DNA of 64,000 nt from the NCBI GenBank assembly GCA_035627955.1, contig DASPKU010000003.1, positions 54,464 to 118,463 on the forward strand, in the 5' to 3' direction. The position numbers and the translations under genes are program-made. Under the pieces are notes generated by a model, which saw only the letters and a program-made list of their open reading frames with translations, was not told the origin of the DNA and ran no database searches. This DNA is from Phycisphaerales bacterium. GTDB taxonomy: Bacteria > Planctomycetota > Phycisphaerae > Phycisphaerales > UBA1924. Positions 16,594 to 23,603 of the stretch are shown piece after piece; within the stretch, counting starts at the first letter, position 1; each line of letters opens with the position of its first letter.

Positions 16594-18778
16594 CATCCTG
16601 TCTCCGGCCGGGCCGGTGGCGAAGCTGATGGGCGAGGACTTCGAGCCGCGCCCGGAGCAGCTGGAGATGGCCCGCGCGGTCGAGGAGGCGATGGAGCACC
16701 GGTCGCACCTGCTGGTGGAGGCGGGGACGGGTGTCGGAAAGTCGTTCGCGTACCTGGTTCCCGCGGTGATGCGGGCGCTGCTGCACGGGCACACGGTGGT
16801 GGTCGCGACGAACACGATCGCGCTGCAGGAGCAGCTGGTCGCGAAGGACATCCCGCTGCTGATGAAGGTGCTCGCGGAGTTGGACGCGGCGGGGACTCCG
16901 ATGGTGGGCGCTGACGGCGTGAAGCGGGTGCTCAAGCCGGTGCTGGTGAAGGGCAGAGGGAACTACGTCTCGCTGCGGCGGATGCGGCTGGCGTACGAGC
17001 GCAAGGACCGGATGTTCAGCGACCCCGCGGCGAGGCGATCGCTCGAGCAGATCGTGTCATGGTCGGACACCACCAAGGACGGGACGCTCTCGACGCTGCC
17101 GCCCATCGAGCGGATGGGGGTTTGGGACAAGGTGCAGTCCGACAGCGGCAACTGCATGGGGCGGAAGTGCCCGAGCTATGACCGATGCTTCTACCAGGAG
17201 GCGCGGCGCGAGCTCGAGGGCGCGAACCTGCTGATCTGCAACCACGCGCTGTTCTTCAGCGACCTGGCGCTGCGGTCGCAGGAGGTGGGGTTCCTGCCCG
17301 CGTACCAGCACGTCATTTTGGACGAGGCGCACAACGTCGAGGACGTCGCGAGCGACCACTTCGGCGTATCGCTGAGCGAGGGGCGCGTGAACCACCTGCT
17401 GGCGACGCTGCACCAGGCGCGCACGGGCAAGGGCTACCTGTCCAACCTGTTCATGGTGAAGGACGGGGATGCGCTGGGGCGGTGCATCGGGCTGGTGGAC
17501 AAGGCGCACGGCGTCGCCCGCGGGTTCTTCGACGACCTGCTGCGGCTGACCGAGGCGCGCGATGAGAGTGGTGGGGGTGGGGGTGGGGGGGGCTGGACCC
17601 ACGCGGAGCCCAACCGCTCGGTGCGGGTGCGTGAGGCGGGGATCGTGCCCAACCTGCTGACGCAGGTGATGCGGGAGCTGTCGCTGGCGCTCAAGGGCCT
17701 GCGCGAGGGCGTCAAGGGGGAGCCGGACCGGTACGAGCTGAACTCGTATGCGCAGCGGGCGGAGATGGTGGCGGTCGCGGCCGAGGTGCTCGTCTCGCAG
17801 CAGGCGAAGAACTACGCCTACTGGGTAGAGGTGTCGGGCGGCGACGAGGACTCGCTCAGCGCCAACGCGGGCGTCGGGCGCGGCAACACCAAGCGGATTA
17901 CCTTCGCGTGCTCGCCCATCGAGGTGGGCCCGCTGCTGAAGGAGCGGCTGTTCAGCCAGGGGTGCAGCGTGACGCTGACCAGCGCAACGCTGGCCACCCG
18001 CACCGTGCGCGGCGAGGAGACCAAGGAGCGCGCCGAAACCGCGTTCATGCACGCCATGGAGCGGCTGGGGTGTGTGGGGGCCAAGACGTTGCAGTTGGGG
18101 TCGCCGTTTGACTATGCAAAGCAGGTGCAGTTCTTCGTTGAGGGAGGGCGGGCGCGGGGAGATGAAGTTGTCGAGGAGGAGTGGTTGCCGCGGGGAGCCG
18201 CCGCGGAGCGGCGGGGTACCCAGGGACGGGGTACCCACTCCTTCCGCAACCCGCTCTCCACGCCGATCCTCAAGCACATCCAGGCGACCGAGGGCGGGGC
18301 GTTCGTGCTGTTCACTTCGTTCGCAACGCTTAACAGCGTGGCGAGGGACCTGGCCGGCGTGCTCGCGGAGCTGGGCTACCCGATGCTGGCGCAGGGACGC
18401 GACGGGTCGCGGACGCTGATCCTGCAGCGGTTCCGCGAGGACCCGCGGAGCGTGCTGCTGGGCGCGGCGAGCTTCTGGCAGGGGGTGGACGTGCGCGGGC
18501 ATGGGCTGCGGAACGTGATCATCACCAAGCTGCCCTTTGACCCGCCCGACCGGCCGCTGACGCAGGCGCGGTACGAGCTCATCGAGAGCCGCGGCGGGAA
18601 CCCGTTCATGGAGGACTCGCTGCCGCGGGCGATCATCAAGTTCAAGCAGGGGTTTGGGCGGCTGATCCGGAGCAGGAGCGACCGCGGGCGTGTGGTGGTG
18701 CTCGACGCCCGCGTGTTCACGGCGCGGTATGGGCGGTTGTTCCTGGAGGCGTTGCCGGAGGGGGTCGAAGTGCGGTGA
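16577..18778 (+). CDS. DinG/XPD-type ATP-dependent DNA helicase with in-frame repeat insertion
   Basis: A 733-residue SF2 helicase. Walker A is EAGTGVGKS (Lys near residue 55), the DEAH box is DEAHNVED (near 249), and C-terminal motifs include GAASFWQGVDVRG, ITKLPFDPPDRPL and FKQGFGRLIRSRSDRG. An Fe-S-type cluster C193-x4-C198-x5-C204 matches the DinG spacing. However, the position of the first ligand in the usual GRxNYxC motif is Ser (GRGNYVS, residue 132); C221 in LLICNHA might substitute. The gene starts with GTG inside rsmG (17-bp overlap). Two oddities are a poly-glycine run (about residues 331-338, from a G-rich tract) and residues about 538-557, which are encoded by a 28-bp palindromic repeat found identically at 19773. 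A DNA-repair role is inferred. Confidence 0.88.
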   Translation: MATLTDILSPAGPVAKLMGEDFEPRPEQLEMARAVEEAMEHRSHLLVEAGTGVGKSFAYLVPAVMRALLHGHTVVVATNTIALQEQLVAKDIPLLMKVLAELDAAGTPMVGADGVKRVLKPVLVKGRGNYVSLRRMRLAYERKDRMFSDPAARRSLEQIVSWSDTTKDGTLSTLPPIERMGVWDKVQSDSGNCMGRKCPSYDRCFYQEARRELEGANLLICNHALFFSDLALRSQEVGFLPAYQHVILDEAHNVEDVASDHFGVSLSEGRVNHLLATLHQARTGKGYLSNLFMVKDGDALGRCIGLVDKAHGVARGFFDDLLRLTEARDESGGGGGGGGWTHAEPNRSVRVREAGIVPNLLTQVMRELSLALKGLREGVKGEPDRYELNSYAQRAEMVAVAAEVLVSQQAKNYAYWVEVSGGDEDSLSANAGVGRGNTKRITFACSPIEVGPLLKERLFSQGCSVTLTSATLATRTVRGEETKERAETAFMHAMERLGCVGAKTLQLGSPFDYAKQVQFFVEGGRARGDEVVEEEWLPRGAAAERRGTQGRGTHSFRNPLSTPILKHIQATEGGAFVLFTSFATLNSVARDLAGVLAELGYPMLAQGRDGSRTLILQRFREDPRSVLLGAASFWQGVDVRGHGLRNVIITKLPFDPPDRPLTQARYELIESRGGNPFMEDSLPRAIIKFKQGFGRLIRSRSDRGRVVVLDARVFTARYGRLFLEALPEGVEVR
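18194..18221. repeat. 28-bp palindromic repeat inside the helicase gene
   Basis: GGAGCCGCCGC-GGA-GCGGCGGGGTACCC. It contains a 7-bp stem CCGCCGC/GCGGCGG and is identical over 28 bases to 19773-19800. Here it is translated in frame. Confidence 0.8.
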
Positions 18779-18875
18779 GGGGGGAACTGGAGGAGCAGAG
18801 GAGTGGAGGGGTGGAGGAGAAAGCGGCTCGAGGCGCTTGCGGATGCGCTGTCGCGGGCTGTTTGGGCGATCTGAA
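18779..18875. repeat. Purine-rich simple repeat after the helicase gene
   Basis: GGAGGAGcaGAGGAGTGGAGG-type sequence. The same type occurs before nbaC at about 39943-39985 and, as its complement, at about 10655-10715. Confidence 0.45.
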
Positions 18876-18899
18876 CACCGAGATGAGGACATCTCGGTG
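18876..18899. repeat. REP-like hairpin with GGCACGG tail
   Basis: The stem is CACCGAGATG/CATCTCGGTG with loop AGGA, followed by GCACGGG. It is a perfect 10-bp stem. Read on the minus strand it has the GTGCC head shared with the hairpins around the RAYT gene at 22.9-23.6 kb. Confidence 0.75.
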
Positions 18900-19102
18900 G
18901 CACGGGTGCGGGCTTCCGCGCCGACCTTCTGCAGCATGGCGCTGTAGGTGGCGAGCTGGGCTTCTCGCCACTCGTTGATGGTGCGCTGGGCTTCGGGGGT
19001 GCTTGCGGTCTGTAGCAGCGTGACAAGGTTGGCGCCGGTCTGCGCGGCGGTGGCGCGGAGGTCGAGTTTGTTTCGGAGCAGGGTGGCGAGGAGGTCGGGG
19101 GA
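18900..19102 (-). pseudogene. Fragment of a small helical protein, bounded by repeats
   Basis: On the minus strand, from about 19102 to 18911, an open segment reads like genuine protein: HSPDLLATLLRNKLDLRATA, then AQTGANLVTLLQTASTPEAQ, then INEWREAQLATYSAMLQKVG. It has helical periodicity and a balanced composition, unlike the surrounding low-complexity translations. Upstream the frame runs into repeats (the CCGGGGC palindrome at about 19143-19170 and the hairpin at 19212). Downstream it runs into the hairpin at 18876. There is no credible start codon with a ribosome-binding site. It is either a gene cut by repeat insertion or the remains of one. The function is unknown. Confidence 0.35.
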
Positions 19103-19139
19103 GTGTCGCCCCTCCGGGGCTCCGGGGTTGTGCGCGGGC

Positions 19140-19193
19140 TCTACCCGGGGCTGACGCCCCGGGCTACCGGCTGGCGCCGCTCCGCGGCTGGGG
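19140..19193. repeat. Palindromic CCCGGGGC repeat
   Basis: ACCCGGGGCTGACGCCCCGGG followed by GCTACCGGCTGGCGCC. It is a perfect CCCGGGGC/GCCCCGGG stem of a type dispersed in planctomycete intergenic DNA. Confidence 0.55.
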
Positions 19194-19211
19194 AGGTCAG
19201 CGCCGCGGACG

Positions 19212-19235
19212 CACCGAGAAGAGGACATCTCGGTG
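19212..19235. repeat. REP-like hairpin with GGCACGG tail, second copy
   Basis: CACCGAGAAG-AGGA-CATCTCGGTG followed by GCACGGG, in the same orientation as 18876. One mismatch in the stem. Confidence 0.7.
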
Positions 19236-19419
19236 GCACGGGTTGGCGGTGTGTGCGTGCACGCGGTCATGACGGAAGGCTAACTGGGCCGTGGCGCGGT
19301 GCAAGCGGGCTCTGGGGTATGTCGACGATCTTGCGCACAAACGTGGTCATGCGCGCGCAAGTGGTTGTGGGGGTGGCGATAGCGCAGTGAAGAATTCGGG
19401 GCAAAGAGATCGCCGGAGA

Positions 19420-19443
19420 CATCGAGATGAGGACATCTCGATG
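19420..19443. repeat. REP-like hairpin with covarying stem
   Basis: CATCGAGATG-AGGA-CATCTCGATG followed by GCACGG. Compared with 18876, both sides of one base pair have changed (C to T and G to A), so the stem remains perfect. Confidence 0.75.
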
Positions 19444-19467
19444 GCACGGTCGTGGGATGTTGGATGG

Positions 19468-19683
19468 TCAGCGTGGGCCGGCGTCGTTGGGGGCGCGCGT
19501 GGGTGTGGGTGTTGCGGTGTCGCCTGGTCGGCCCGCGGACGGGCCGAGCGCTCCCTTACGGTCGCGGTTCTTACTGACGCCGCTGCTGCGGAGGCGGTTC
19601 ATGTTGTGGCCGGCGCCGATGGTGGGCTTGCCCTGGGGGTTGCCGGCGTTGCCGGGTTCGGGGTTGTTGTTGGTGTTGGGCAT
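19468..19683 (-). CDS. Possible small N/P/G-rich protein (doubtful)
   Basis: A 71-residue minus-strand reading frame beginning MPNTNNNPEPGNAGNPQGKP, followed by TIGAGHNMNRLRSSGVSKNR. Its codons follow the C-at-third-position preference of minus-strand genes in this part of the window, and the first 45 residues do not look like a shadow of anything. There is no ribosome-binding site before the ATG, and the frame stays open but proline-rich upstream. It may be a genuine short protein or the remains of one. No family is recognised. Confidence 0.25.
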   Translation of the reverse strand: MPNTNNNPEPGNAGNPQGKPTIGAGHNMNRLRSSGVSKNRDRKGALGPSAGRPGDTATPTPTRAPNDAGPR

Positions 19684-19772
19684 GTTGCGAGGGTTGGCGG
19701 GGGTGGGTGTGGGTGGCGTGATGGGGGGGTGAGGAGGTGGGGAAGGAGGCGGGTGTACCGGGGGCCGAACGA

Positions 19773-19800
19773 GGAGCCGCCGCGGAGCGGCGGGGTACCC
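19773..19800. repeat. 28-bp palindromic repeat before gmhA
   Basis: Identical to the repeat inside the helicase gene at 18194-18221. It ends 17 bases before the gmhA start codon and so occupies the region where a promoter or leader would lie. Confidence 0.8.
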
Positions 19801-19817
19801 CCTGATACGCTGTGGCC

Positions 19818-20390
19818 ATGTCTACACGCGAGGTGATGGTGGGGGCGTTCCGGGGGGCTCAGGCGGCGCTGGATGCGTTCGTGCGGGATGACGCGGCGGT
19901 CGCGGCGTCGGCGCAGCTGGCCGAGCTGGTAGCGGGGGCGATGCGGGGTGGGAACAAGGTGATGATCTGCGGCAACGGCGGGTCCCTGTGCGACGCGGCC
20001 CACTTCGCCGAGGAGCTCACCGGGCGGTTCCGCAACGACCGGCGGCCGCTGCCCGCGATCGCGTGCACCGAGCCCGGGCACCTCACCTGCGTCGCCAATG
20101 ACTACGGCTTTGACCAGGTGTTCGCGCGGTGGGTCACGGCCCTGGGCCGGCGCGGCGACGTGCTGATCGTGCTGTCAACCAGCGGCAACTCGGAGAACGG
20201 CGTGAAGGCGGTGGAGGCCGCGCGGGCGGCGGGGGTGCGGACGTGTGCGCTGCTGGGGCGTGGCGGTGGTCGGCTGCGGGGCCTCTGCGAAGTGGAACTG
20301 ATCGCCCCGGGGGCGACGAGCGATCGCATCCAGGAAGTGCACATGCTGGTGCTGCATGCGGTGGTGGAGGCGGTGGAGGGGGTGGTCTAA
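19818..20390 (+). CDS. gmhA: Sedoheptulose-7-phosphate isomerase (SIS domain)
   Basis: A 190-residue SIS-domain protein that should convert sedoheptulose 7-phosphate to D-glycero-D-manno-heptose 7-phosphate, the first step of ADP-heptose synthesis for the outer membrane. Family motifs are ICGNGGSLCDAAHFAEELTGRF near the N terminus, ANDYGFDQVFARWV, the SIS phosphate loop LSTSGNSENGVKA and a C-terminal QEVHMLVLHAVVEAVE. ATG 19818 is preferred; a GTG two codons upstream is possible, and neither has a clear Shine-Dalgarno. The gene is isolated, with no heptose kinase or epimerase gene next to it. A 28-bp repeat lies immediately upstream and the palindrome array immediately downstream. Confidence 0.88.
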   Translation: MSTREVMVGAFRGAQAALDAFVRDDAAVAASAQLAELVAGAMRGGNKVMICGNGGSLCDAAHFAEELTGRFRNDRRPLPAIACTEPGHLTCVANDYGFDQVFARWVTALGRRGDVLIVLSTSGNSENGVKAVEAARAAGVRTCALLGRGGGRLRGLCEVELIAPGATSDRIQEVHMLVLHAVVEAVEGVV

Positions 20391-20426
20391 AGAGCGAGCG
20401 ATCGGTTTTAGGGGCACTTCGCGGGC

Positions 20427-20774
20427 GGATTCGATCACTTGCGGGGTGGGTTCTGAAGGGGGACTCGATCGGTTGCGTGATTGGCGTTTTCGAGCCGGGG
20501 GACTCGATCGCTTGCGCGATCGGCTCTTTTGGAGCACGGGAGACTCGATCGGTTGCGCGATCGGCGCTTTGGAGCGAGGAGAACTCGATCGCTTGCGCGA
20601 TCGGCTCTTTTGGAGCACGGGAGGCGCGAGCGGAGGCGCGATCGGCGCTTTGGAGCGAGGAGGACTCGATCACTTGCGCGATCGGCTCTTTTGGAGCACG
20701 GGAGGCGCGATCGGTTGCGTGATTGGCAGTTTCGAGCCGGGGGGACTCGATCGCTTGCGCGATCGGCTCTTTTG
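20427..20774. repeat. Tandem array of about 40-bp palindromic units
   Basis: Nine units, the first degenerate, of the form GGACTCGATCGCTTGCGCGATCGGC plus TCTTTTGGAGCACGG or GCTTTGGAGCGAG. The two spacer forms mostly alternate, giving an 80-bp higher-order period. Each unit contains a CGATCGC-TTGC-GCGATCG stem-loop, sometimes decayed. Solo inverted copies lie at 9942-9972 and 10511-10537. The array ends against the terminator of the pseudopilin gene. The spacers repeat, so this is not a CRISPR array. Confidence 0.85.
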
Positions 20775-20782
20775 GAAAGAAG

Positions 20783-20813
20783 AAGGGCCCGGGAGGTGAA
20801 CTCCCGGGCCCTT
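20783..20813 (-). terminator. Terminator of the pseudopilin gene
   Basis: A perfect 13-bp stem AAGGGCCCGGGAG/CTCCCGGGCCCTT with a 5-nt loop, 51 bp after the pseudopilin stop, followed on the minus strand by a pyrimidine-rich CTTCTTCTTTCC tail. The loop and inner stem resemble the terminator at 28168. Confidence 0.75.
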
Positions 20814-20863
20814 GGTGATTTCAGACTGTCAGAGTCAGGGCACTCTGTTCCGCGTGTGCGGGA

Positions 20864-21859
20864 TCAGTCGTAGTAGGGCTGAACCGCCGACCAGCCGGTG
20901 CTGCTGACGGTGATGTTGCCGCAGCCCCAGTTGCGGAGGTAGTTGTTGGTGAAGGTGGACATGTCGGCCCAGGTGGTCTCGGAGGCGGCAGCGCGGGTGC
21001 TGTCGTTCTCGTTGACGAAGATGTTGTCAGGGAACGACTTCTGGTTGCCGGAGACGCCGGCGAAGGTGAAGGGGGTGCCTTCCGGATCGGGGCGGGTCTC
21101 GAAGTTCACGTGGTTGTCGTTGTAAACGACGTTGCCTTCCCAGGTGGTGCGGGCGCCGTGGATGGTGAGGGTGTTGGAGGTCACACCGTAGCGGGTGGTG
21201 TTGCTGCCGATGCTGGGGATCGCGGTCTCGGTGTTGAGGATCCAGGTCAGCGTGGCGCCGGAGCCGTTGGCCGCATAGGCCGGGCCGCGGTTGCCGACGG
21301 CGGCCTCGGTGGCGGAGAAGCTGTTGCTGTACTTCGCCTTGCGGTTGCCGGCGGGGAAGAGGAGGGCGTAGGAGAAGTTGCCGGTCTGGAGCGGCTGGTT
21401 GGTGGTGCCGGCCGGGTCATCGGCGTCGAGGGGGGTGGCGCGGAAGTTGGGGTCCCACAGGGCCTGGGCGGGGGTCGCCGCGCCGACGGGCTGGCTGTAG
21501 GCGTAGGTCGTCATCTGCTTGATGGCGCCGTTGGACTCAGCGGGGCTGATGCACAGCTCGGGGCCGAAGAAGCCGTTGTAGATGAGGGTGGAGATGATGC
21601 CGCGGGGCAGGTCCTTGAAGACCGTGGCGGCGCGGGTGGTGTTGTTCTTGTCGAGGGTCTGGGGGTTGGGGTAGGAATCGTTGTTGTTCTGAGCGAACAT
21701 CACGAAGCCCTGGTGCACGCCGCGCACCTGGGTGGAGTCCTTGATCTGGCGGGCGCTGGCGCGGGCCTTACCAAGGGCGGGGAGGAGGATGCCGATCAGC
21801 AGCGCGATAATCGCGATGACGACCAGCAGCTCGATCAGCGTGAAAGCCTTACGACGCAT
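20864..21859 (-). CDS. Pseudopilin-like protein with prepilin leader (DUF1559-like)
   Basis: A 331-residue exported protein. The N terminus [27 protein letters not shown] is a type IV prepilin leader: cleavage after the Ala and N-methylation of Phe are expected, with Glu5 present, followed by the long hydrophobic helix. The remainder is a globular, N/T/S-rich domain of the kind found in very large numbers in planctomycetes. It includes a [13 protein letters not shown] segment near residue 255, similar to the H-x9-DG region of DUF1559 proteins. ATG 21859 has AGGAGA upstream. It is preceded by an unusually long leader of about 390 nt with strong predicted structure, and it ends in a strong terminator. 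The role (pseudopilus or surface appendage) is inferred. Confidence 0.85.
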   Translation of the reverse strand: MRRKAFTLIELLVVIAIIALLIGILLPALGKARASARQIKDSTQVRGVHQGFVMFAQNNNDSYPNPQTLDKNNTTRAATVFKDLPRGIISTLIYNGFFGPELCISPAESNGAIKQMTTYAYSQPVGAATPAQALWDPNFRATPLDADDPAGTTNQPLQTGNFSYALLFPAGNRKAKYSNSFSATEAAVGNRGPAYAANGSGATLTWILNTETAIPSIGSNTTRYGVTSNTLTIHGARTTWEGNVVYNDNHVNFETRPDPEGTPFTFAGVSGNQKSFPDNIFVNENDSTRAAASETTWADMSTFTNNYLRNWGCGNITVSSTGWSAVQPYYD

Positions 21860-21950
21860 TGCAGTCTCCTAGCGTCCTGCTGGGGTGCCGGCGACAGAGC
21901 CGGGGGTAGAGCCCACAGCGGGACTACGTGAACGGACGAACGATCAGTTG

Positions 21951-22191
21951 TGGCGTGCCTTTGGGCGCGTCCCCGAAGGGGCGTGCAGGAGGGGCCAGCC
22001 GAAGCCGACTCGCGTACTGGAGAACCCGCTCGCTTACGCTTGGGGCTCGCCAGAACGGCCTTGGAACCCTTCCAGACACCCCCAAGGCCGATCGTTAACG
22101 CCTTGGAACCGCTGGGAGAGTTCCGTCCGGAATGTCGGCAGGCTTGAGAGAACCCCTGTGCGGGATCAGAGGGCGGCCGTGAGGCACGCCA
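21951..22191 (-). ncRNA. Candidate structured RNA in the pseudopilin leader
   Basis: A 241-nt region closed by a perfect 10-bp stem: TGGCGTGCCT at 21951-21960 and AGGCACGCCA at 22182-22191. Inside are a perfect 9-bp stem CGGCCTTGG/CCAAGGCCG (22056-22090), a GUCGGC-UUCG-GCUGGC hairpin that pairs fully only in minus-strand RNA because of two G-U pairs, and a CCCC-UUCG-GGG hairpin (about 21971-21980). The motif CCTTGGAACC occurs on both sides of a single CCCAAGG, so two alternative pairings are possible. It lies between a possible promoter and the pseudopilin start, on the sense strand. It does not match tmRNA, RNase P RNA, SRP RNA or any riboswitch I could recognise. Confidence 0.45.
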
Positions 22192-22254
22192 AAAGGACGG
22201 TGTTCAGCATTGCACAGGACTTATCCGCCACCTGCCACCACATCTCGCTGCGAC

Positions 22255-22282
22255 AAGTTACCAGAACTTATTCGGGCGTCAA
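22255..22282 (-). promoter_or_regulatory. Possible promoter of the pseudopilin transcript
   Basis: On the minus strand, TTGACG (22282-22277) and TAACTT (22260-22255) are separated by 16 bp, close to a sigma-70 consensus. A start near 22247 would place the structured RNA in the leader. This is sequence resemblance only. Confidence 0.35.
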
Positions 22283-22409
22283 GGGGGGAGGTTGCGGTGG
22301 TTCGGATGGGACGCGGAAATTTCGGATTTGGGATTGGGGATTGCGGATTGGGGATGGGGGGCCTGGGCGGGGGTGAGGGGCAGGTGGGGAGGTGGTATTC
22401 TGGCTTCCT

Positions 22410-22910
22410 ATGAACCAAACATCGACCGATCGTGGGGGGCTTGGGGGGCGTGATCCGGAGGTGGTGCTGGCGGAGCTCCGGCTGCGGCTGCCGGAGGCCC
22501 CGAAGCCGGTGGCCGCGTACATCCCATGGCGGCGGGCGGGGAACCTGCTGTTCGTCTCGGGGCAGGTGGCTTTCGAGGGCGGCAAGCTGATGGCGGTGGG
22601 GGCGGTGCCGGGGCAGGTGCCGGTGGAGGTGGCGCAGGCGTGTGCGCGGCAGTGTGCACTGAACGCGCTGGCGGTGATCAAGTCGGCGGTGGGGAGTTTG
22701 AACGCGGTGAAGCAGGTGGTGCGGGTAGGGGTGTGGGTGTGCAGCGAGCCGGGGTTCTATGAGCAGCCGAAGGTGGCGAACGCCGCGAGCGAGCTGCTGG
22801 TGCAGGTGTTCGGGGATTCGGGGCGGCACGCGCGGGCGGCGGTGGGGAGCGTGGCGCTGCCGCTGGGGAGCCCGGTGGAGGTGGAGGTGGTGGTGGAGGT
22901 GGGGGAGTGA
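22410..22910 (+). CDS. RidA/YjgF-family protein
   Basis: A 166-residue protein of the RidA superfamily, whose members deaminate reactive enamine/imine intermediates or have lost that activity. It shows [25 protein letters not shown] near residues 35-60, a central [22 protein letters not shown] segment, and the C-terminal [26 protein letters not shown], where the Arg that binds carboxylates is followed by a G/S rather than the usual position. It is longer than classic RidA (about 128) and matches the YjgF-like branch with a 150-160 residue length. ATG 22410 is used; the upstream sequence is G-rich (GGGGAGGTGG). The gene stands alone between the pseudopilin leader and the RAYT element. Confidence 0.82.
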   Translation: MNQTSTDRGGLGGRDPEVVLAELRLRLPEAPKPVAAYIPWRRAGNLLFVSGQVAFEGGKLMAVGAVPGQVPVEVAQACARQCALNALAVIKSAVGSLNAVKQVVRVGVWVCSEPGFYEQPKVANAASELLVQVFGDSGRHARAAVGSVALPLGSPVEVEVVVEVGE

Positions 22911-22921
22911 GCGAGATGTGC

Positions 22922-22944
22922 CACGATCACGCTTCGTGATCGTG
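22922..22944. repeat. REP hairpin 1 of the RAYT locus (inverted)
   Basis: GTGC head, stem CACGATCACG/CGTGATCGTG, loop CTT. It lies 12 bp after the RidA stop and points opposite to hairpins 2 and 3. Confidence 0.85.
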
Positions 22945-22971
22945 TGCGCGCGTGGGCTAATCAAGAGGAGG

Positions 22972-22994
22972 CACGATCATGAAGCATGATCGTG
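22972..22994. repeat. REP hairpin 2 of the RAYT locus
   Basis: Stem CACGATCATG/CATGATCGTG, loop AAG, tail GCACAGG. It ends eight bases before the RAYT start codon. The innermost base pair differs from hairpins 1 and 3 on both sides. Confidence 0.85.
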
Positions 22995-23001
22995 GCACAG
23001 G

Positions 23002-23598
23002 ATGCACGAGAAGAAGTTCCGGCGGTGGGAGCGGCCGCTTGATATGCGGTTCATCACGTTCTCGGCATACGACCGGCGTCCTCTGCTCAAGAACGCGCGC
23101 ATCATGGACTTGTTCGTCGAGCACCTCATCGAGGCACGGCGGCGGCATGGGTTCAAGCTCTACGCGTGGGTGGTGATGCCAGAGCACGTTCACATGATCA
23201 TCAGAGCGGACGGTTCTGCCTGGTCACACGTGGCTCAGGTTCTGAAGACCAACACCTCGAAGAAAGTGCTCGCGCGCTGGAGGGAGATAGGCCTTGAGGG
23301 CCTGCTCGCCGAGATTTCGGTTCGAGGTCGGCCGCGCTTTTGGCAGCACGGAGGCGGGTTTGACCGGATGATCCGAGACACCGATGAGTTCTGTCGTGAA
23401 GTGAGGTACATCCATGAGAACCCCGTTGAGCGAGGGCTGGTCACAGTACCTCAGGACTGGCGATGGTCGAGCGTGCACTGGTGGCGGCGGCAACCGGCGG
23501 TCCTTGAGTGCGACTGGGCGCCAGGTGGCGCTGAGCGGTGGGGGACCTGGACTGGATTCGTGGATGCTCGGGAGGAAGACACGATCACGAAGACGTGA
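23002..23598 (+). CDS. REP-associated tyrosine transposase (RAYT, Y1/HUH family)
   Basis: A 198-residue single-strand DNA endonuclease of the IS200/IS605 TnpA-like RAYT group, expected to nick and rejoin DNA at REP hairpins. The metal-binding HUH motif is MPEHVHMII (His 62 and His 64). The catalytic tyrosine is in EVRYIHENPVERGLV (Tyr near 136), a context diagnostic of RAYTs. The N terminus (MRFITFSAYDRRPLLKN) also fits. It begins eight bases after hairpin 2. Its TGA stop (23596-23598) lies inside hairpin 3, so its last residues (EEDTITKT) are encoded by the repeat. There is no tnpB and there are no typical IS ends. All catalytic residues are present, so it may be active. Confidence 0.93.
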   Translation: MHEKKFRRWERPLDMRFITFSAYDRRPLLKNARIMDLFVEHLIEARRRHGFKLYAWVVMPEHVHMIIRADGSAWSHVAQVLKTNTSKKVLARWREIGLEGLLAEISVRGRPRFWQHGGGFDRMIRDTDEFCREVRYIHENPVERGLVTVPQDWRWSSVHWWRRQPAVLECDWAPGGAERWGTWTGFVDAREEDTITKT

Positions 23599-23603
23599 TC
23601 GTG
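23580..23603. repeat. REP hairpin 3 of the RAYT locus
   Basis: Stem CACGATCACG/CGTGATCGTG, loop AAGA, tail GCACAG. It overlaps the RAYT stop codon and ends 12 bp before the recQ stop on the opposite strand. Confidence 0.85.

Noticed and set aside
17565..17600. Frameshift or sequencing error in the helicase gene at the G-rich tract
   Set aside because: The GTGGGGGTGGGGGTGGGG tract is read as a glycine run and the frame continues correctly on both sides into conserved helicase sequence.
17057..19270. A 737-residue minus-strand frame across the helicase gene
   Set aside because: It is mostly the shadow of the helicase, which has complete motifs. Only the short 18911-19102 portion outside the helicase gene looks protein-like and is reported separately.
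20427..20774. CRISPR array
   Set aside because: Repeats of about 40 bp are adjacent, with no unique spacers. The intervening sequences are themselves repeated in two forms, and no cas genes are present.
20356..20799. Open plus-strand frame through the palindrome array, reading RLRDRLFWSTG-type repeats
   Set aside because: The frame is open only because the 40-bp units lack stops in it. Successive units shift register and there is no ribosome-binding site or independent start.
21860..22409. tmRNA, RNase P RNA or SRP RNA in the long leader region
   Set aside because: No tRNA-like ends with CCA, no GAGGAAAGUCC-type P4 core and no SRP GGUCAGG/AGCAG motif could be seen on either strand.
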